A DNA stretch of 64,000 nucleotides from Ceratotherium simum simum (GCF_000283155.1 NW_004454166.1:6405135-6469134); one strand, 5' to 3'; numbered from the stretch's first letter, positions 33,541 through 45,640 are shown. Translations and numbers: made by a program. The notes: generated by a model not told the origin, from the sequence alone.

Positions 33541-36500
33541 TTTCTAAGGTTTGTAATAAACTGTTATTTTAAAATAGATTTAGATTTAGAGAACAGTGGC
33601 AAAGACTTCCATACATCCATACATGAACAGAGAGTTTCCATTTATTCCACGCCCAATTTCACTTGTTATTGAAATCTCACATTAGTGTGGTACATTTATC
33701 ACAATAAAGGAAACAATACTGATACGTTATTAATTAAAATCCATACTGTATTCAGATTTCCTTAGTTTTTAACGATGTCCATTTTCTGTTTCTGGATAAC
33801 GTTCATGAGAACGTTCAGTAGACGTGTCTCCTTAGGCTCCTATGACAGTTTCTCAGACTTTGCTTGTTTTTGATGATCTTGACAGTTTTGAGGTGTACTG
33901 GTCAGATATTTTGTAGAATGTCCCTCAATTGCGATTTTTCTGACATTTTTCTCAGGATTAGACCGGATTTATTGGTTTTTGTGGAAGATCAAAGAGATAT
34001 AGAGTGCCATTTTCAATACATCATATCTAGGATGTGTAGTGTCAACATGAATTATCGTTGTTGATGTTAACCTTGATTTCCGGGCTGTGCTACCATTTGC
34101 TATGATTCTCCACTGTAAAGTAGTTCCTTTTCCCCCTTTTCCCTACCCTTTGGAAAGATTTTACTATGTGCAGCCCACACTTAAGAAGTGAAAGTTAGGC
34201 TCCACCTCCTTGAAGGCAAAAAATTCTAAGTAAATTATTCAGCATTCTTCTGTGTTGGGAGTTTTGTCTATCCCCCCTCCGAGTATTTACTTATTCTATC
34301 ATATATTTATATTAGTATGGGCTCACAAATGTTTATTTTATACTTCGGATATAATGCAATACTATATTTATATTTTTGCTCAAACTGTTGCAGATCTGAC
34401 CACAGGGGTTCTTTCAGCTGACCACAGGGTTCTTTCAGTTAACTCCCAGGTCTTATTTATATACTCCAATCATTGTGTTCTTTCTTTTGTTTTGTTTTAG
34501 AGTGCTTCCTTACTTTCTGGTGCTCCAGGACCGTGTTGTATATTTCTTGCCCGAGTTATAGAATCAGCCATTTCTCCAAGGACCCCGTTTCTTTCACTGG
34601 AGAACAGTATTAGAAAATAGGATCTGAGATCTAGATGTACTCCTTACTGCTGGAGTGTCGTTGTTTACTGGCCCTCTCAGCTTACTGAGCACAGGAATAG
34701 ATGTGCGTATACTAATCCGTGCATAGGCACATATCTATAAATATTTATAACGCATTCATCTCTATCTATATTAAGATAAATGTAAGTTTATGCTGATGTC
34801 TCCAACTCTAAATTGTTAGCACATGGGTCATTCTAACATTCTCCCTTTACTATCTGTAAGCTCCTATTCCAACGGTTAGACACTTTGCTTCTGCTCTCCA
34901 CCAGCCATTTGATTGTTCAATTCTAGTATACATATATTGTGGTGGTAGAATTGTTAACCTCTACCTTTGTAAGAAAAAACTTTATCAACTAATATAATGG
35001 TTACTTTTTGCAATTCCTTTTACCTTTAGTCATGTAGTCTCCTCTCTCCAAAGTCACTTGTCACTATATTTTCCCCCGTCCTATTCAGTGAGGTTGTCTC
35101 ACACATTTGTAGTACAATTAGGTTATTTTGTTACAGATTCCACTCCATCCTGAGACTCCTGAACCTCCCAAATGATTTTTATTTAATTTGCATACATATG
35201 GTTCACTCTGTGCAGTAAAATTCTGTGGGTTTTGACAAATACGTAGTGTCATGTATCCAAGATTACAGTATCAAACAGAATAGTTTTGCCACCCTAAACA
35301 ATCCCGTGATTCATCTAGTCAATCCCCTCACTGCCCTCCCAAAACGCTGCTAACCACTGACATGTTTATTGTCTATAATTTTGCCTTTACCGAATTTCAT
35401 ATAAATGGAATGATATTGTATGTAGCATTTGTAGTTTGGCTTCTTTAACTTAGCAAAATATATTTAAGATTCATCCATGGCTTTGTTTGGCTTGATAGTT
35501 CATTCCTTTTGTACTGCTGAATAGTAGTCCATTTTATGGATGTTCTTCAGTTTACATATCCATTCACTTATTGAAGGACATCTTCATTGTTTTTAGTGAT
35601 TATGAAGAGAACTGCTATAAACCTTTGCATGAATGTGTTAGTGTGGACATAGTTTGTAAATCAATCGGAAATACCTAGGAAGACTACTCCTGAATGGTAT
35701 GGTAAGGCCGCATTTGGCATTGTAAGAAGCTGCCAAACTGCATTCCAAAGTGGCTGTACCCTTTGGTATTCCCATTAGCAGTGAATGTGAGTTCCTATTG
35801 CTCTGTATTTCACCAGCAATTTCTATGGTCAGTTTTTAGATTTTCAGGCATTATAATAACCTATTATAATGTGCAGTGGTATTGCATTTTTTTAAAATTT
35901 TCATTTCCTTAATGGCAAATGATGTTGAGCATGTTTTCATATGTTTATTTTATTTTCCACTTGTGTATTTTCTAGTGATAGGTCTCTTCAAATATTTTGC
36001 CCATCTTTTAGCTGTGTTGTTTGTTTTCTTGTTGTGTTTTACAAGTTCTTTGTATATGATAGATACATTTTTGTTATCAGATATGTATTTTGAAAATATT
36101 TTCTCCCAATTTATAGATTGTTTTCCTTATTATTTTAACAATATCTTTGACAGAGAAGTTTTTATTTTTAATAAAATCCAACTTTTATTGATTTTTCATG
36201 CATGAATCATGTTTCCAGTACTGTATCTAAAAATTCATCATAAACCCCAAGGTCACATAGATGTTCTACTATGTTTTGTTTTTGAAGTTTTATCCTTTTG
36301 CATGTTGTAAAGACCCATTTTGAAGACTTTTATGTAATATATGAAGTCTATATCCAGACTCCTTTTTTTTTTGGCCTATTGATGTCCAATTGTCTCAGGA
36401 CCAATTATTGAAAAGACTATCCTTTCTCCATTGTATTGCATTTGTGCCTTTGTTAAAAATCATTTGACTATATTTGTGTGGGTGGGTCCAATTCCGGGAT

Positions 36501-37021
36501 CTTTATTCTGTCCCATTGTTCTATATGTCTATTATTTCACCATGCTTTATTATTTGTTCTAGCTGTGTTCTAAGTCTTGAAATCAGATAACATGAGTCTT
36601 TTAATTTTGTTGTTCTTCTTCAGTTTGTGTTGGCTATTCTAGGTCTTTGATCTTTCTATACAAATTTTTCAATCAGTTTGTTAATATCTACAAAATGGCT
36701 TGCTGTGATTTTGATTGACTTGAATCTATAGATCAACTTGGGAGGAATTGAGATCTCAACAATATTAAGTGTTCCAATCCAGAAACATATGACATATCTC
36801 CATTAATTTAGATACTCCTTGATGCCTTTCATCATTGTTTAATAGTTTTCCACATATAGATCCTATACATCATACTTTGTTAGATTTATACTTAAATATT
36901 CCCGAATACTTCTCTTTCTTCTTTGTAATATTTGTCACTCATTTCAAGTGTCCATATGCTCTAATTAACTAATATATTCTTACTATTATTTTTTAAGAAA
37001 CATTTAACTTTTAGATGAATT
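33541..37021 (-). mobile_element. L1M-type LINE, 3' UTR and ORF2 part, antisense
   Basis: The plus strand is a long, well-ordered antisense L1. From the 3'-UTR come 'agtgtggtacatttatcacaataaaggaaacaatactgatac', 'ggctcctatgacagtttctcagactttgcttgtttttgatgatcttgacag' and 'tatgtgcagcccacacttaagaagtg'. Next is the ORF2 C-terminal region ('ggcttgatagttcattccttttgtactgctgaatagtagtccatttta', 'caaactgcattccaaagtggctgtaccc'). It continues to 'agatttatacttaaatattcc' near 36905. Stops and indels throughout. The 5' continuation appears after the nested L1, from 38474. Confidence 0.9.
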
Positions 37022-37033
37022 AAGAATAACAAA

Positions 37034-38461
37034 TAATGAGTTTGGGAACAATTCTTCCTCTTTAATTTTTTGGAATAGTTTGAGAAGGACAGGTATTAAC
37101 TCTTCTTCAAATGTTTCATAGAATTCATCTGGTCTGGACTTTTGTTTCTTAGGAGTTTTTTGATTACTGATTCAATTTCATTACTAGTAATCAATCTGTT
37201 GAGATTTTCCATTTCTTCCTGATTCTGTCTTGGAAGATTATATGTTTCTAGGAATTTATCCATTTTTTCTAGGTTTTCCAATTTGTTGGCATATAAATGT
37301 TTGTAGCAATCTCTTATGATCCTTTGTGTTTCTCTGGTATAGGTTGTAACTTCTCTTTCATTTCCAATTTTATTTATTTAAGCCCTCTCTCTTTTTTTTC
37401 TTGATGACTCTGGTCAAAGGTTTATCAATTTTTTTTATCTTTGCAAAGAACCAGCTCTTAGTTTCATTGATATTTTCTATTGTTTTTGAGTCTCTATTTC
37501 ATTTATTTCCACTCTGATCTTTTTTATTTCCTTCCTTCTACTAACTTGGGGCTTTGTTTATTCTTTTTCTAGTTCTTTTGAGTGTAAAGTTAGATTGTTT
37601 ACTTGAGATTTTTCTTGTGTCTTGAGATAGGCCTTTATCACTATAAACTTCCGTCTTAAAACTGCTTTTGCTGTGTCCCATAGATTTTAGATCATTGTGT
37701 TTCTGTTTTCATTTGTCTCAAAGTACTTTTTGATTTCTTCTTTGATTTCTTCATTATTCCATTGGTTGTTTAGTCGCAAGTATTTTAGCCTCCACCTGTA
37801 TTATGGTCTAATAATTCCACTTCTTAGTATATATCAGAAGAAAATGAAAATACTGATCTGAAAAGATATATGCATCCCTATGTTCATTGCAACATTATTT
37901 ACAATAGCCAAGATATGAAAAGAATCTAAGTGTCCACTGGTAGATGAATGAATAAAGATGTGATAAATATATATATATATATACACACACACAATGGAAT
38001 ATTAGTCACAAAAAAGAATGACATCCTGCCTTTTGTTACAGCATAGATGAATCTAGAGGATTTTATGCTAAGTGAAATAAGTCAGACAGAGAAAGAAGAA
38101 TACCATATGATTTCACTTATATGTGGAATTCAGCAAAACAAAACAAACAAACAAAACAACAGAAAAAGACTCATAGATACAGAGAACAAATTGGTGGTTG
38201 TTAGAGGGGAGAGGGTGGCAGGAAGGGCAAAACAGGTGAAGGGGATTAAGAGGTGCAAACTTCCAGTCATGGAATAAATAAGACATGGGGATGTAATGTA
38301 CAGTATAGGGAATACAGTCAACAATATTGTAGTAATTTTGTATGGTGACAGTTCCTGGTCTTACTAGTGTGATCATTTCATAATGTATATAAATGTTTAA
38401 TCACTATGTTGTACACCTGAAACTAATACAATATTATATGACAACTATACTTTGACATAAA
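37034..38461 (+). mobile_element. 5'-inverted L1 insertion nested in older L1
   Basis: 37034 to about 37796 is L1 ORF2 (region between endonuclease and reverse transcriptase) in antisense. On the minus strand, 37281-37096 still reads MENLEKMDKFLETYNLPRQ then ...NKSPDQMN..., the L1 ORF2p linker. At about 37797 orientation flips: 'ataattccacttcttagtatatatcagaagaaaatgaaaata...' runs in sense through the ORF2 end ('ctaagtgaaataagtcagacagagaaag') and 3' UTR to 'gtacacctgaaactaatacaatattatatgacaactatac' near 38455. The duplication AAGAATAACAAATA (37022 onward) / AAGAATAACCAATA (38462 onward) differs at one base. L1 sequence between the two parts (most of the RT region) is absent. Confidence 0.85.
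37967..37993 (+). repeat. (TA)n(CA)n microsatellite inside L1
   Basis: AT repeat followed by ACACACACAC within the L1 3' segment at the usual 'ataaatatatatatatat...acaatggaatattactcagcc' position. Confidence 0.9.
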
Positions 38462-38473
38462 AAGAATAACCAA

Positions 38474-38556
38474 TATTTTATTTTACCATCATTTATTCCT
38501 TCTCTGACAGTTTTCTTTTCCTTATATAGATCAAAGTTTCTCACGTACCCTTTTTG
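38474..38556 (-). mobile_element. Older antisense L1 resumes
   Basis: Short stretch between the nested L1 and the ERE, continuing into 38814 after the ERE. It is part of the same antisense host element. Confidence 0.45.
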
Positions 38557-38796
38557 ATTTTTGGTGAGGAAAACTGGCCCTGAGCTAACATCTGTTGCCA
38601 ATCTTCCTCTTTTTGCTTGAGGAAGGTTGTCCCTGAGCTAAAATCGGTGCCCATCTTCCTCTACTTTGTATGTGGGATGCTGCCAAGAATGGCTTGATGA
38701 GCAGTGTGTAGGTCTGTGCCAGGGATCCAAACCTGTGAACCCCGGGCTGCCGAAGTGGAGAGTGTGGACTTAACCACTACGCCATCAGTCCAGCCC
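38557..38796 (-). mobile_element. ERE SINE, diverged, minus strand
   Basis: GGTGAGGAAAACTGGCCCTGAGC ... CTTGAGGAAGGTTGTCCCTGAGC tail repeats, then CTACTTTGTATGTGGGATGCTGCC, a degraded reversed B box, and the head ending CATCAGTCCAGCCCC. The imperfect duplication CTCACGTACCCTTTTTG (38540-38556) / CTCATGTACCTTCTTTT (38797-38813) indicates an old insertion. Confidence 0.92.
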
Positions 38797-38813
38797 CTCA
38801 TGTACCTTCTTTT

Positions 38814-40375
38814 AAGGTATCCTTTTGGTCTTTGATTTTCTGCAGTTTGAATACGATGTGCCTATGTGTGGTTTGTTTGCTATGTATCCTGCTTGATGTT
38901 CTCTAAGCTTCCTGAATCTGTTGCTTGGTGGTCAGCATTAATTTTGGAAAGTTCTTTGCCATTATTACTTCGAATACTTATTCTGCTCTATCCTCCTTCT
39001 TCTTTTTCCAGTATTCCATTTACACATATGTTATACTTTTTTATATTGTCCCACCATTCTTGGAAGTTAGTTCTGGTTTTTCATTCTTTTTTCTCTTTGC
39101 ATTTCAGATTGGAGATTCTTTATTTCCCTACCTTCAAAATCACTGATTCTTTCCTCAGCCCTTTTGAGTCTACTGATGAACCTATAGAAGGTATTCTTCA
39201 TCCTTGTTACAGTGTTTTTTTATTTCTAGCATTTCTTTGTATTATCTTTAGAGACACTTTGCATACCTTGGTCATCTGTTCTTGCATGTTATATACTTTT
39301 TCCATGAGACCCCTTAACATAAAAATCATAGTCATAACTATTCATTCCCTGTCTGATCACTCTAACATCTGTATCATACCTGAGTCTGGTTCTGCTGATT
39401 ACTTTGTCTCTTAAGATTGTGTTTTTTCTTGCCTTTGGCATGCTTTGTAGTTTTTTGTTGAAAGCTAGCTATGTTTTATAGGGTAACATAAACTGAAGAA
39501 AATGGGCATTTAGTGTGAGGATTTATGTTATTCTGGCTAGGAATTGGGCTGTTTTTAATTTTTACTATAACTGGAGACTCCAGAGATTTTAAAATCATCT
39601 TGTGTGCTTGTTATTGCCTCCTTAGGACTTTGGGCTTCCACAAGTACTCCTTCTCAGAGAAAGTCTGTGTCTGGCAGCTCTTTCAGTTGTAATTTGCTGT
39701 TATTATACGGAATCCCTTTCGGTACGGTGGTTAGGTGAGGTGGAGAGGGAGCATTCTGCGATCTTCTGATTAAAACTCAGTCTTTTAGTGAGCCTGGGTC
39801 TCAGGGCTATGACCTTCATTGTGTGTTTCTCTAGTGGCATAGCTTTTTTCCCCGCTCCCTCCTCCCTCCCCTGACTGCAGTGTTTCCAATCTATTTCCTT
39901 GAACCCCTGACCCCTGTTAACTACTTTTTCCTTAATGTGATACAGGAAGCCTGGGGGTGGCTGAAATGGGAGAAATTTCCTTTCCCCAACCCAGAAAAGG
40001 CTCCAGTGAAGTCTTTTCCCCTGGAGTGTAGGCTTTTGCTGTAGAAAATTCTGAGTGCATTTCATAATGATTATTCTTGCCCTCCCCCTGCCAAAACACA
40101 CTCAACCTCCAGCAATTCCTCAAAATTACCATTTAAGTGTTCCTATGAGCTTATGCTTCCAGAAGCTTCTGCCCCAGGTAAGCAGCTCTCACTAGTGTTG
40201 CTCTGGATGTGCCCGTCTTTTCTGTTTTTAGGGTGGTAGTTGCCTTGCAACCTCAATTCTCTGATAAGCCCAAAAAAAGTTGCTGATTTTCAGTTTGTCT
40301 GGATTATTCTTGCTTTAAGTACACGAGTGGCAACTTCCAAACTCTTCACATGTTGAAGCTGAAACCAGAAGTCAA
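38814..40375 (-). mobile_element. Antisense L1-related sequence, probable 5' region
   Basis: The plus strand matches a mammalian antisense repeat order that I associate with old L1 5' regions. It has 'ttattactcttctcttcttccagtattccatttacacatatgtta'-like sequence, then 'cattcttggaagttagttctgg', 'tgaacctatagaaggtattcttcatcc', 'ttgcctttggcatgctttgtagttttttgttgaaagct', and ends 'acttccaaactcttcacatgttgaagctgaaaccagaagtc'. It lies where the 5' part of the 33541-37021 L1 should be. The 182-codon (38866-39414) and 132-codon (39703-40101) frames lie in it and have no domain signature. Confidence 0.55.
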
Positions 40376-42005
40376 TATCCCTTTATTGAAAAGAAATTAT
40401 ATTATTTGTGTCTACTGGCAGGAGAGTAGGATGAGCGTGGATTCTTTTGTTTTGATGGATAGCGTTTCAAATGTTTGTTTTAAAATCAGATTCAAAATTA
40501 GAATATATTTTTTATGGTAATAACATAAATGGCAATCATTGTGAAAAATAGTAACTATTTTTTCTATTTTTCCATCAAGAAAGAACTACCCTCCTTGAAA
40601 AACTTTAGAGGTACATTTGATATCAGGTACCCTAGTCCAAATGAGTTTTCTCTGATTTTATCTGATTTACTGGTACTTAAGTGATCCAGAACAAGTTGGC
40701 AAAAAAAAAAATTTTTACGTTCCGTTTGTTATGTCAATGATTTAGTTTTTTAAGTTAGTAGAAAATTAGATATGGCTTCAAATATACAGCGAGAAGGACC
40801 TTCGGCTATCAAAGGATTCCATCATAGGTCCTCTGGGTAAATGCCTCCTGCCCCATGAGTCTGTCTGATGTAATTACCTATTCAGAGTTAATGAACCATG
40901 AAAAGCCCATTTGGGAAAAAAAGGCAAGATTGCTGGGGAGTGAGAAAACAGAATTTTCATTAAACAGTTAAGAATCAAAAATTACAAATCTGGGATTCCT
41001 AACTCTCTGTGAAATCTTAGGTAGACAATCTTTGAAATTACACAGATATTTTTAAATGTTAATAGAAGTTAACACAAATAACATTTATATTAAATACAGA
41101 ATAAATTTCTAATGTTTTAAATGCTTGGACTGGAAAACATGTACATTCAATTACTTGGTCAGAAAATTGGCAGTATTTTACTTATTTCCAATTTCTTCTC
41201 ATCTCACATAAAACTAAGATCTAAGTAATCATATGATTCTGGGAAACATTTAATGTCCATTAAGGATTCTCACTGTTATAAATAGTTAAATAAAAGCAAT
41301 AATTACTTATATATAACTCACATACACATACACAACATCTAAAACTGTGTTAAATTACAAAAGTCCAGGCTAATAGTAACCACAAGAAACTTTTAATAAC
41401 ATGTTTCGGTAAGTCACGGGAGATAACTTATTTCTGGGTAATGGAGCAAGATATTTTTAAAGATACTTCTCAAAATTTCACAACATCCAGCAAGGAGGTC
41501 CCTCAACCATGTCCTGTCTATCTTCTTCTCACATAGGAGGGGGCAAATCTTTTCCCAAATAGGTGCAACAAGAACATTTGCAGAACAGATATGTTTAAAT
41601 GACCTAACCTGCCTGAAATCTAATATTTGCACAGACACGTGACTATAAAATATTAGTAAAACAAAAGACAAGAAGCAAATAAATGTTGATGGTGAAATTT
41701 ATGTGAACTCTAAGCTGCACAGAAAAACAAGCTACGTATCTAAACTAAAAATCTTCTTCAATTAATGTACCAATCATGAATGGAGGTGCTGATTAAATTT
41801 ATAAGTACTAACACACAATACAGACCAGAGTGGGTTACAGGAATAAATCAGAGGATATGGAAGCAGAGCGATACTGGAAAGGAAGATGGAAAAATCTTTT
41901 TTCTTCAGAATATTATGGGAAAATTAGGAGTTAACATTAGCTTTTAAATTAAAAATATATGTGTGAATTTCAGTTTTGCATGTGTGACCCATGGAGGGAG
42001 ATTAA
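40376..42005. other. Unassigned AT-rich sequence
   Basis: No gene or repeat family recognised. Confidence 0.5.
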
Positions 42006-42009
42006 TGTG

Positions 42010-42225
42010 GACAAATTGCTCAGATTTGATTCCTGGCCCTACTACTTAATAGTGGTATAATCTTGGGGAATGACTGTTTCCTAATCCTGAGATCATGAGT
42101 ATAACAGTGCCTCACAATCATACATCATTATGAGGATTAGATGATAAAATAAATGTAATGTGCTTAGAAGAGTGCCCTGCACTTAATATAATGCTCAATA
42201 AACGTTAGTTTCTATCATTACATGT
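42010..42225 (+). repeat. MIR SINE
   Basis: 'attgctcagatttgattcctggccctactacttaatagtgg', 'cttggggaatgactgtttcctaatcctgagatc', 'attatgaggattagatgataaaata', 'agaagagtgccctgcacttaatataatgctcaataaacgttag' follow MIR order on the plus strand. Confidence 0.85.
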
Positions 42226-43079
42226 TATACAAATAATATACGACATGCTGATTTGGGAAATACAAATGTCTATTGTAAATTATGTATGTAATAGATTTTA
42301 GCAAAATTATGTATACTATAGATATATATGTTAAGCATATATATATATAAAGTAAATTTTAGTATTTTTTATTCAACATTTGTGTATAAATACTTAGTTA
42401 CTGGTCTGATGCAGTTTATAAAGTTGATTCTATACAGTGTATTAAGTCATTTTCAACATATATGTTTGTCATTCTATTTATAAAATCATACATCCAATGG
42501 AAAAAAATTAAAAAAATAATTTATATCAAATCACCTGACATTGGAGTATCAAAATTTAGAGAATAAAAATTATTATTTTTTGAATGAGCAATATTCAGTA
42601 GGTCTAATATTATTGAGTGTTGTGCACACTTGACCAGCATATGAATATTAATTTAATCTTCACTTTGTGAAAAAGTATTTATGAATTTTATTAAGGGCAT
42701 ATTTTAGAGACAGATGACTAAGTTTTTATTGTAATTATTCAAATTGATTACACTTGCAATACAGATTCAGCACATAATTATCTACTTTCTAGTTCAGGTT
42801 TTATTAAATAGATTTCTTGAAAATGAGGAATAGAACGTCAAATCTATAAAAGAATTGCTACAGGATGGTCATTTTTCATCCCTGACTGTAGTCTAGCAAA
42901 CTATACACTCACAGACACACATACACACGTGTGGGCACATACACACACACATACACGTGTACATACTACTTTGGATTTTGACATAGAAATAAGTTGATTC
43001 TAGCAATGTGGAGTATGATTAGAATGTCCATATATTATTATCTACATCGAAACATTTGAAAGTGAAAGGTGGCTCTATT
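42226..43079. other. Unassigned AT-rich sequence with a CA-rich tract
   Basis: AT-rich, with an irregular CA/CGTG tract (ACACACATACACACGTG...) at 42904-42965. No gene. Confidence 0.55.
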
Positions 43080-43265
43080 TATAGTTACACAAGGGAGACA
43101 GGTGTCAGGTGGACTGTCCTACGTAAACCAGCCTGCATGGAATCCCCAAACGGAATATGGGAAAGACGGCGTATCCAGTGTTTATCAGCTTGCACTAGAG
43201 TAAACACGCTTGATTTAATTTGAAATCAGCTGCTAACCTTTCACAGCTGGGTGAATAAACTTATA
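43080..43265. promoter_or_regulatory. Candidate repeat-free regulatory block
   Basis: Repeat-free and less AT-rich than its flanks. It has several E-box-like hexamers (CAGGTG near 43107, CAGCTG near 43226 and 43248) and a forkhead-like GTAAACA near 43200. Such clustering fits a conserved non-coding element but can occur by chance. No conservation data were available. Confidence 0.2.
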
Positions 43266-43269
43266 TTTT

Positions 43270-43420
43270 CTGTCATCATGAGTTTCCTCATTTTTTCATT
43301 GAACAAAGGAGCTAATATCACCTTTCCTAGAATTGTTGTGAGATTCTGATGTAAAACTGCATATAATGTTTCTGTCACATGATAAGCACTTAATATAAGT
43401 TAACTGCTGTGTTACTACCA
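43270..43420 (+). repeat. MIR SINE fragment
   Basis: 'catgagtttcctcattttttcattg', 'agctaatatcacctttcctagaattgttgtgagattctgatg', 'cataagcacttaatataagttaactgctg'-type sequence matches the MIR 3' half. Confidence 0.65.
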
Positions 43421-43861
43421 ATAGATTTAATGGTTAATTTGTTTTCTGATGATAAACAACATGCATTAGCACACATGTTCTGTTGATAAATATGGTGAAT
43501 TAAAAATAATTATATTTTAGCATGTGCTTTGAAATGAAATGAGTTAGATCATTTATATTTATGTCTCTTCTTCTTTTGTTCTTACCTACATTCATCTCTA
43601 CATATACTTTCTCCTTAGTTGGCAATTTTCCTGAAAATAGGGCCAATGTCAGTATACTTCATATTGACCATTGTATTTTGAGCATAAAAAGCATTCATGA
43701 TATGATACAATATGAAAAATAACTGTGAAAAATAGGGTACACCACAAGATCCTGGGTTACATTTTCTTACCCAAGTTGGCCAGAGTGAATCATGGATTGT
43801 GAACCTATAGTTAACACCACATTTTTTTTTCAGAGCTGTTCAGATAAAAATGCCTACCTGT
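43421..43861. other. Unassigned AT-rich sequence
   Basis: No gene recognised. Weak resemblance to an L2 3' end near 43620-43690 was not strong enough to call. Confidence 0.45.
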
Positions 43862-44015
43862 GCTCATTGCCTCTTCCTCCCTCCCTTCCTTCCTCCCTCC
43901 CTTCCTTCCTTGCTCCCTTTCTTCCTTCTTTCCTCCCTTCCTTCCTCCTTTCCTTCCTTTCTTCCTCTCTCCTTCCCCCCATCTGTCTCTCTCTCTCCCT
44001 CTCTCTCTCCTTTTG
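43862..44015 (+). repeat. Polypyrimidine (TTCC/CTCC)n tract
   Basis: About 150 bases nearly all C/T: CTCCCTTCCTTCC units, then a CTCTCTCTC segment. All three plus-strand frames read through it as serine/proline/phenylalanine/leucine-rich peptides. These are composition artefacts, not genes. Confidence 0.97.
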
Positions 44016-45339
44016 CCTCAAGATCCTGGTCTGCCCAATGTTATTAATACCCTGAGTCCATAGGTTCCAACTATGTCCTACTGCCCTACTCTGTCCCTTG
44101 AAGTGTCAATCCAAAGGTGACCTGTATTTTCATAATGCTTCCACCTAACACATTTTCTCTTTAATCATTAGTGTTTATCAACATCTTGACTGGGTTTAGC
44201 ATTTTAGAAAATATATATACTTTTAAATCTTAAGAGATTCTCTAGATATTTATCATATTTTGAAGCAGAACAAGTTTTAACCACTCATGAGCTCCTCTAC
44301 AGTAATAAATTAGGTAACTCTTAAAGCTGCTTTAAACCTTTAATTGACATGTAGTATTTTCATGTGTGGTCCATACTTACAAAGAAAATCTTGGGTTTTT
44401 ATTAGAGATTCTGTATAACTTCAGATCTGTTCTGGGTCTATTGCTCAGTACTGAAATGCATAAAGCTTATTTCAAAATATCTGCAAATGCTTTATATGAA
44501 GAACAGGGAAATATTATTTTATAACTTGATCTATGTAATTACAAGATGAAATATTATTTTATAACTTGATCTATGTAATTACAAGATGAGACTTTAATGA
44601 GATGTATTAAAGATACATTTGTTTTACATCCTATACCCAGAATTTTACTATGAATTACAAAGGGCCATAAAGTTAGTACAAATTTGTCCCGACAAAGTGC
44701 ATAGGGAAAGCATCAGGTCCCTGGGCTATAAACCTTTTTAACAGTCTAGATAAATAAAAAGTGATTTAAATTTAGAAAAAGGCTTAAATAGTTCTAGAAT
44801 CTGCAAATACTATGACATACATTTAAAAATTAATAGTAAATCTCATAATAGTGTTTTTGGGTAGATATGTCTTTAGACTTTTTCTATGCTGCTGTGATAA
44901 AAGTATTAGTAGACTGTTATTTACTCCAATAAAATTATCTTTTAAAAATGAATATCACCTAATTTCTACTCTTTGATTAGTTAAAATTTGTAAAGATATA
45001 GGACACTTATTAAACATGATATTTAGAACCTTTAACATGGCTGAAGAAACAAATTATTTAGTTTATTAATGAAAGGCAAGGGGTCTAAAAGTAAATTTAG
45101 ACATACCCGTCTGTGCACACAGAAATTGTACGTAGTATTGCCTCATGTATAATTATCTGCCACAAAATCCCAGAGTTATAATGCACCTTCCTATGAATAA
45201 TCCTCTGTACATTTTCAGTCAGAGTTTACTTCCTCACAAGAAATCTCATTCTGCTGTTACACAATGACCTCTAAGAAAAGTCACTGTTGTATTGACTATA
45301 ACTTGCAACTTCTACCCAAAGTAGAAGTTCTACTTCTAG
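44016..45339. other. Unassigned AT-rich sequence
   Basis: No gene. It contains the 40-bp tandem duplication annotated separately and a 9-bp perfect stem (AACTTCTAC / GTAGAAGTT, 45307-45329). Confidence 0.5.
44508..44587 (+). repeat. Perfect 40-bp tandem duplication
   Basis: 44508-44547 and 44548-44587 are identical over 40 bases (start GAAATATTATTTTATAACTT, end TTACAAGAT). Identity without a single change implies a recent event or strong constraint; a recent event is more likely. Confidence 0.97.
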
Positions 45340-45640
45340 ATTTTATATTTTAATAAATAAGTCTTATGTCTTCTTTATTTGGTTGTCCTTCAAATATTTG
45401 GAAAGATCTACTAAATCCCCCATTAAGTTTTTTTAAGAAGAAAGTAAATGATCTCAGTGCTTTTAACTATTCTGGTAATCTTTCCAAAATTTTACTAACA
45501 GAAACAGTCACAGAAGGTGCGGTCTAACTAGTGCAAATTATAGTGAGTTTGTTATACTGCGTATTCTTCTGCGTATTATACTTAATTAATCCACCCTAAA
45601 GCTAATATTATTTTGTATATATTTAGCTTTAGACTGTGTA
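45340..45640 (-). repeat. L3/CR1 LINE remnant, minus strand
   Basis: The plus strand shows the antisense L3 order: 'cttcaaatatttggaaagatctactaaatccccc', 'ttttaactattctggtaatctttcc', 'ggtgcggtctaactagtgcaaattatagtgagtttgttatactgcg', 'taaagctaatattattttg'. Compare 'atgtggtctgaccagtgcagagtacagcaggactatta' and 'cctaagatcacattagctttttt'. Very old. Confidence 0.5.

Noticed and set aside
37096..37281. 61-codon frame with real protein similarity (L1 ORF2p)
   Set aside because: A fragment of a broken, inverted L1, so listed under the mobile element and not as a gene.
38866..39414. 182-codon open frame, the longest in the window
   Set aside because: Lies in antisense L1-related sequence. The peptide is S/F/L/I-rich as expected from pyrimidine-rich DNA, with no domain, and overlaps another frame.
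39703..40101. 132-codon minus-strand frame
   Set aside because: In the same L1-related block; no motif recognised and it overlaps a second minus frame.
43792..44063. Three overlapping proline/serine-rich frames
   Set aside because: All are read-through of a (TTCC)n/(CT)n tract.
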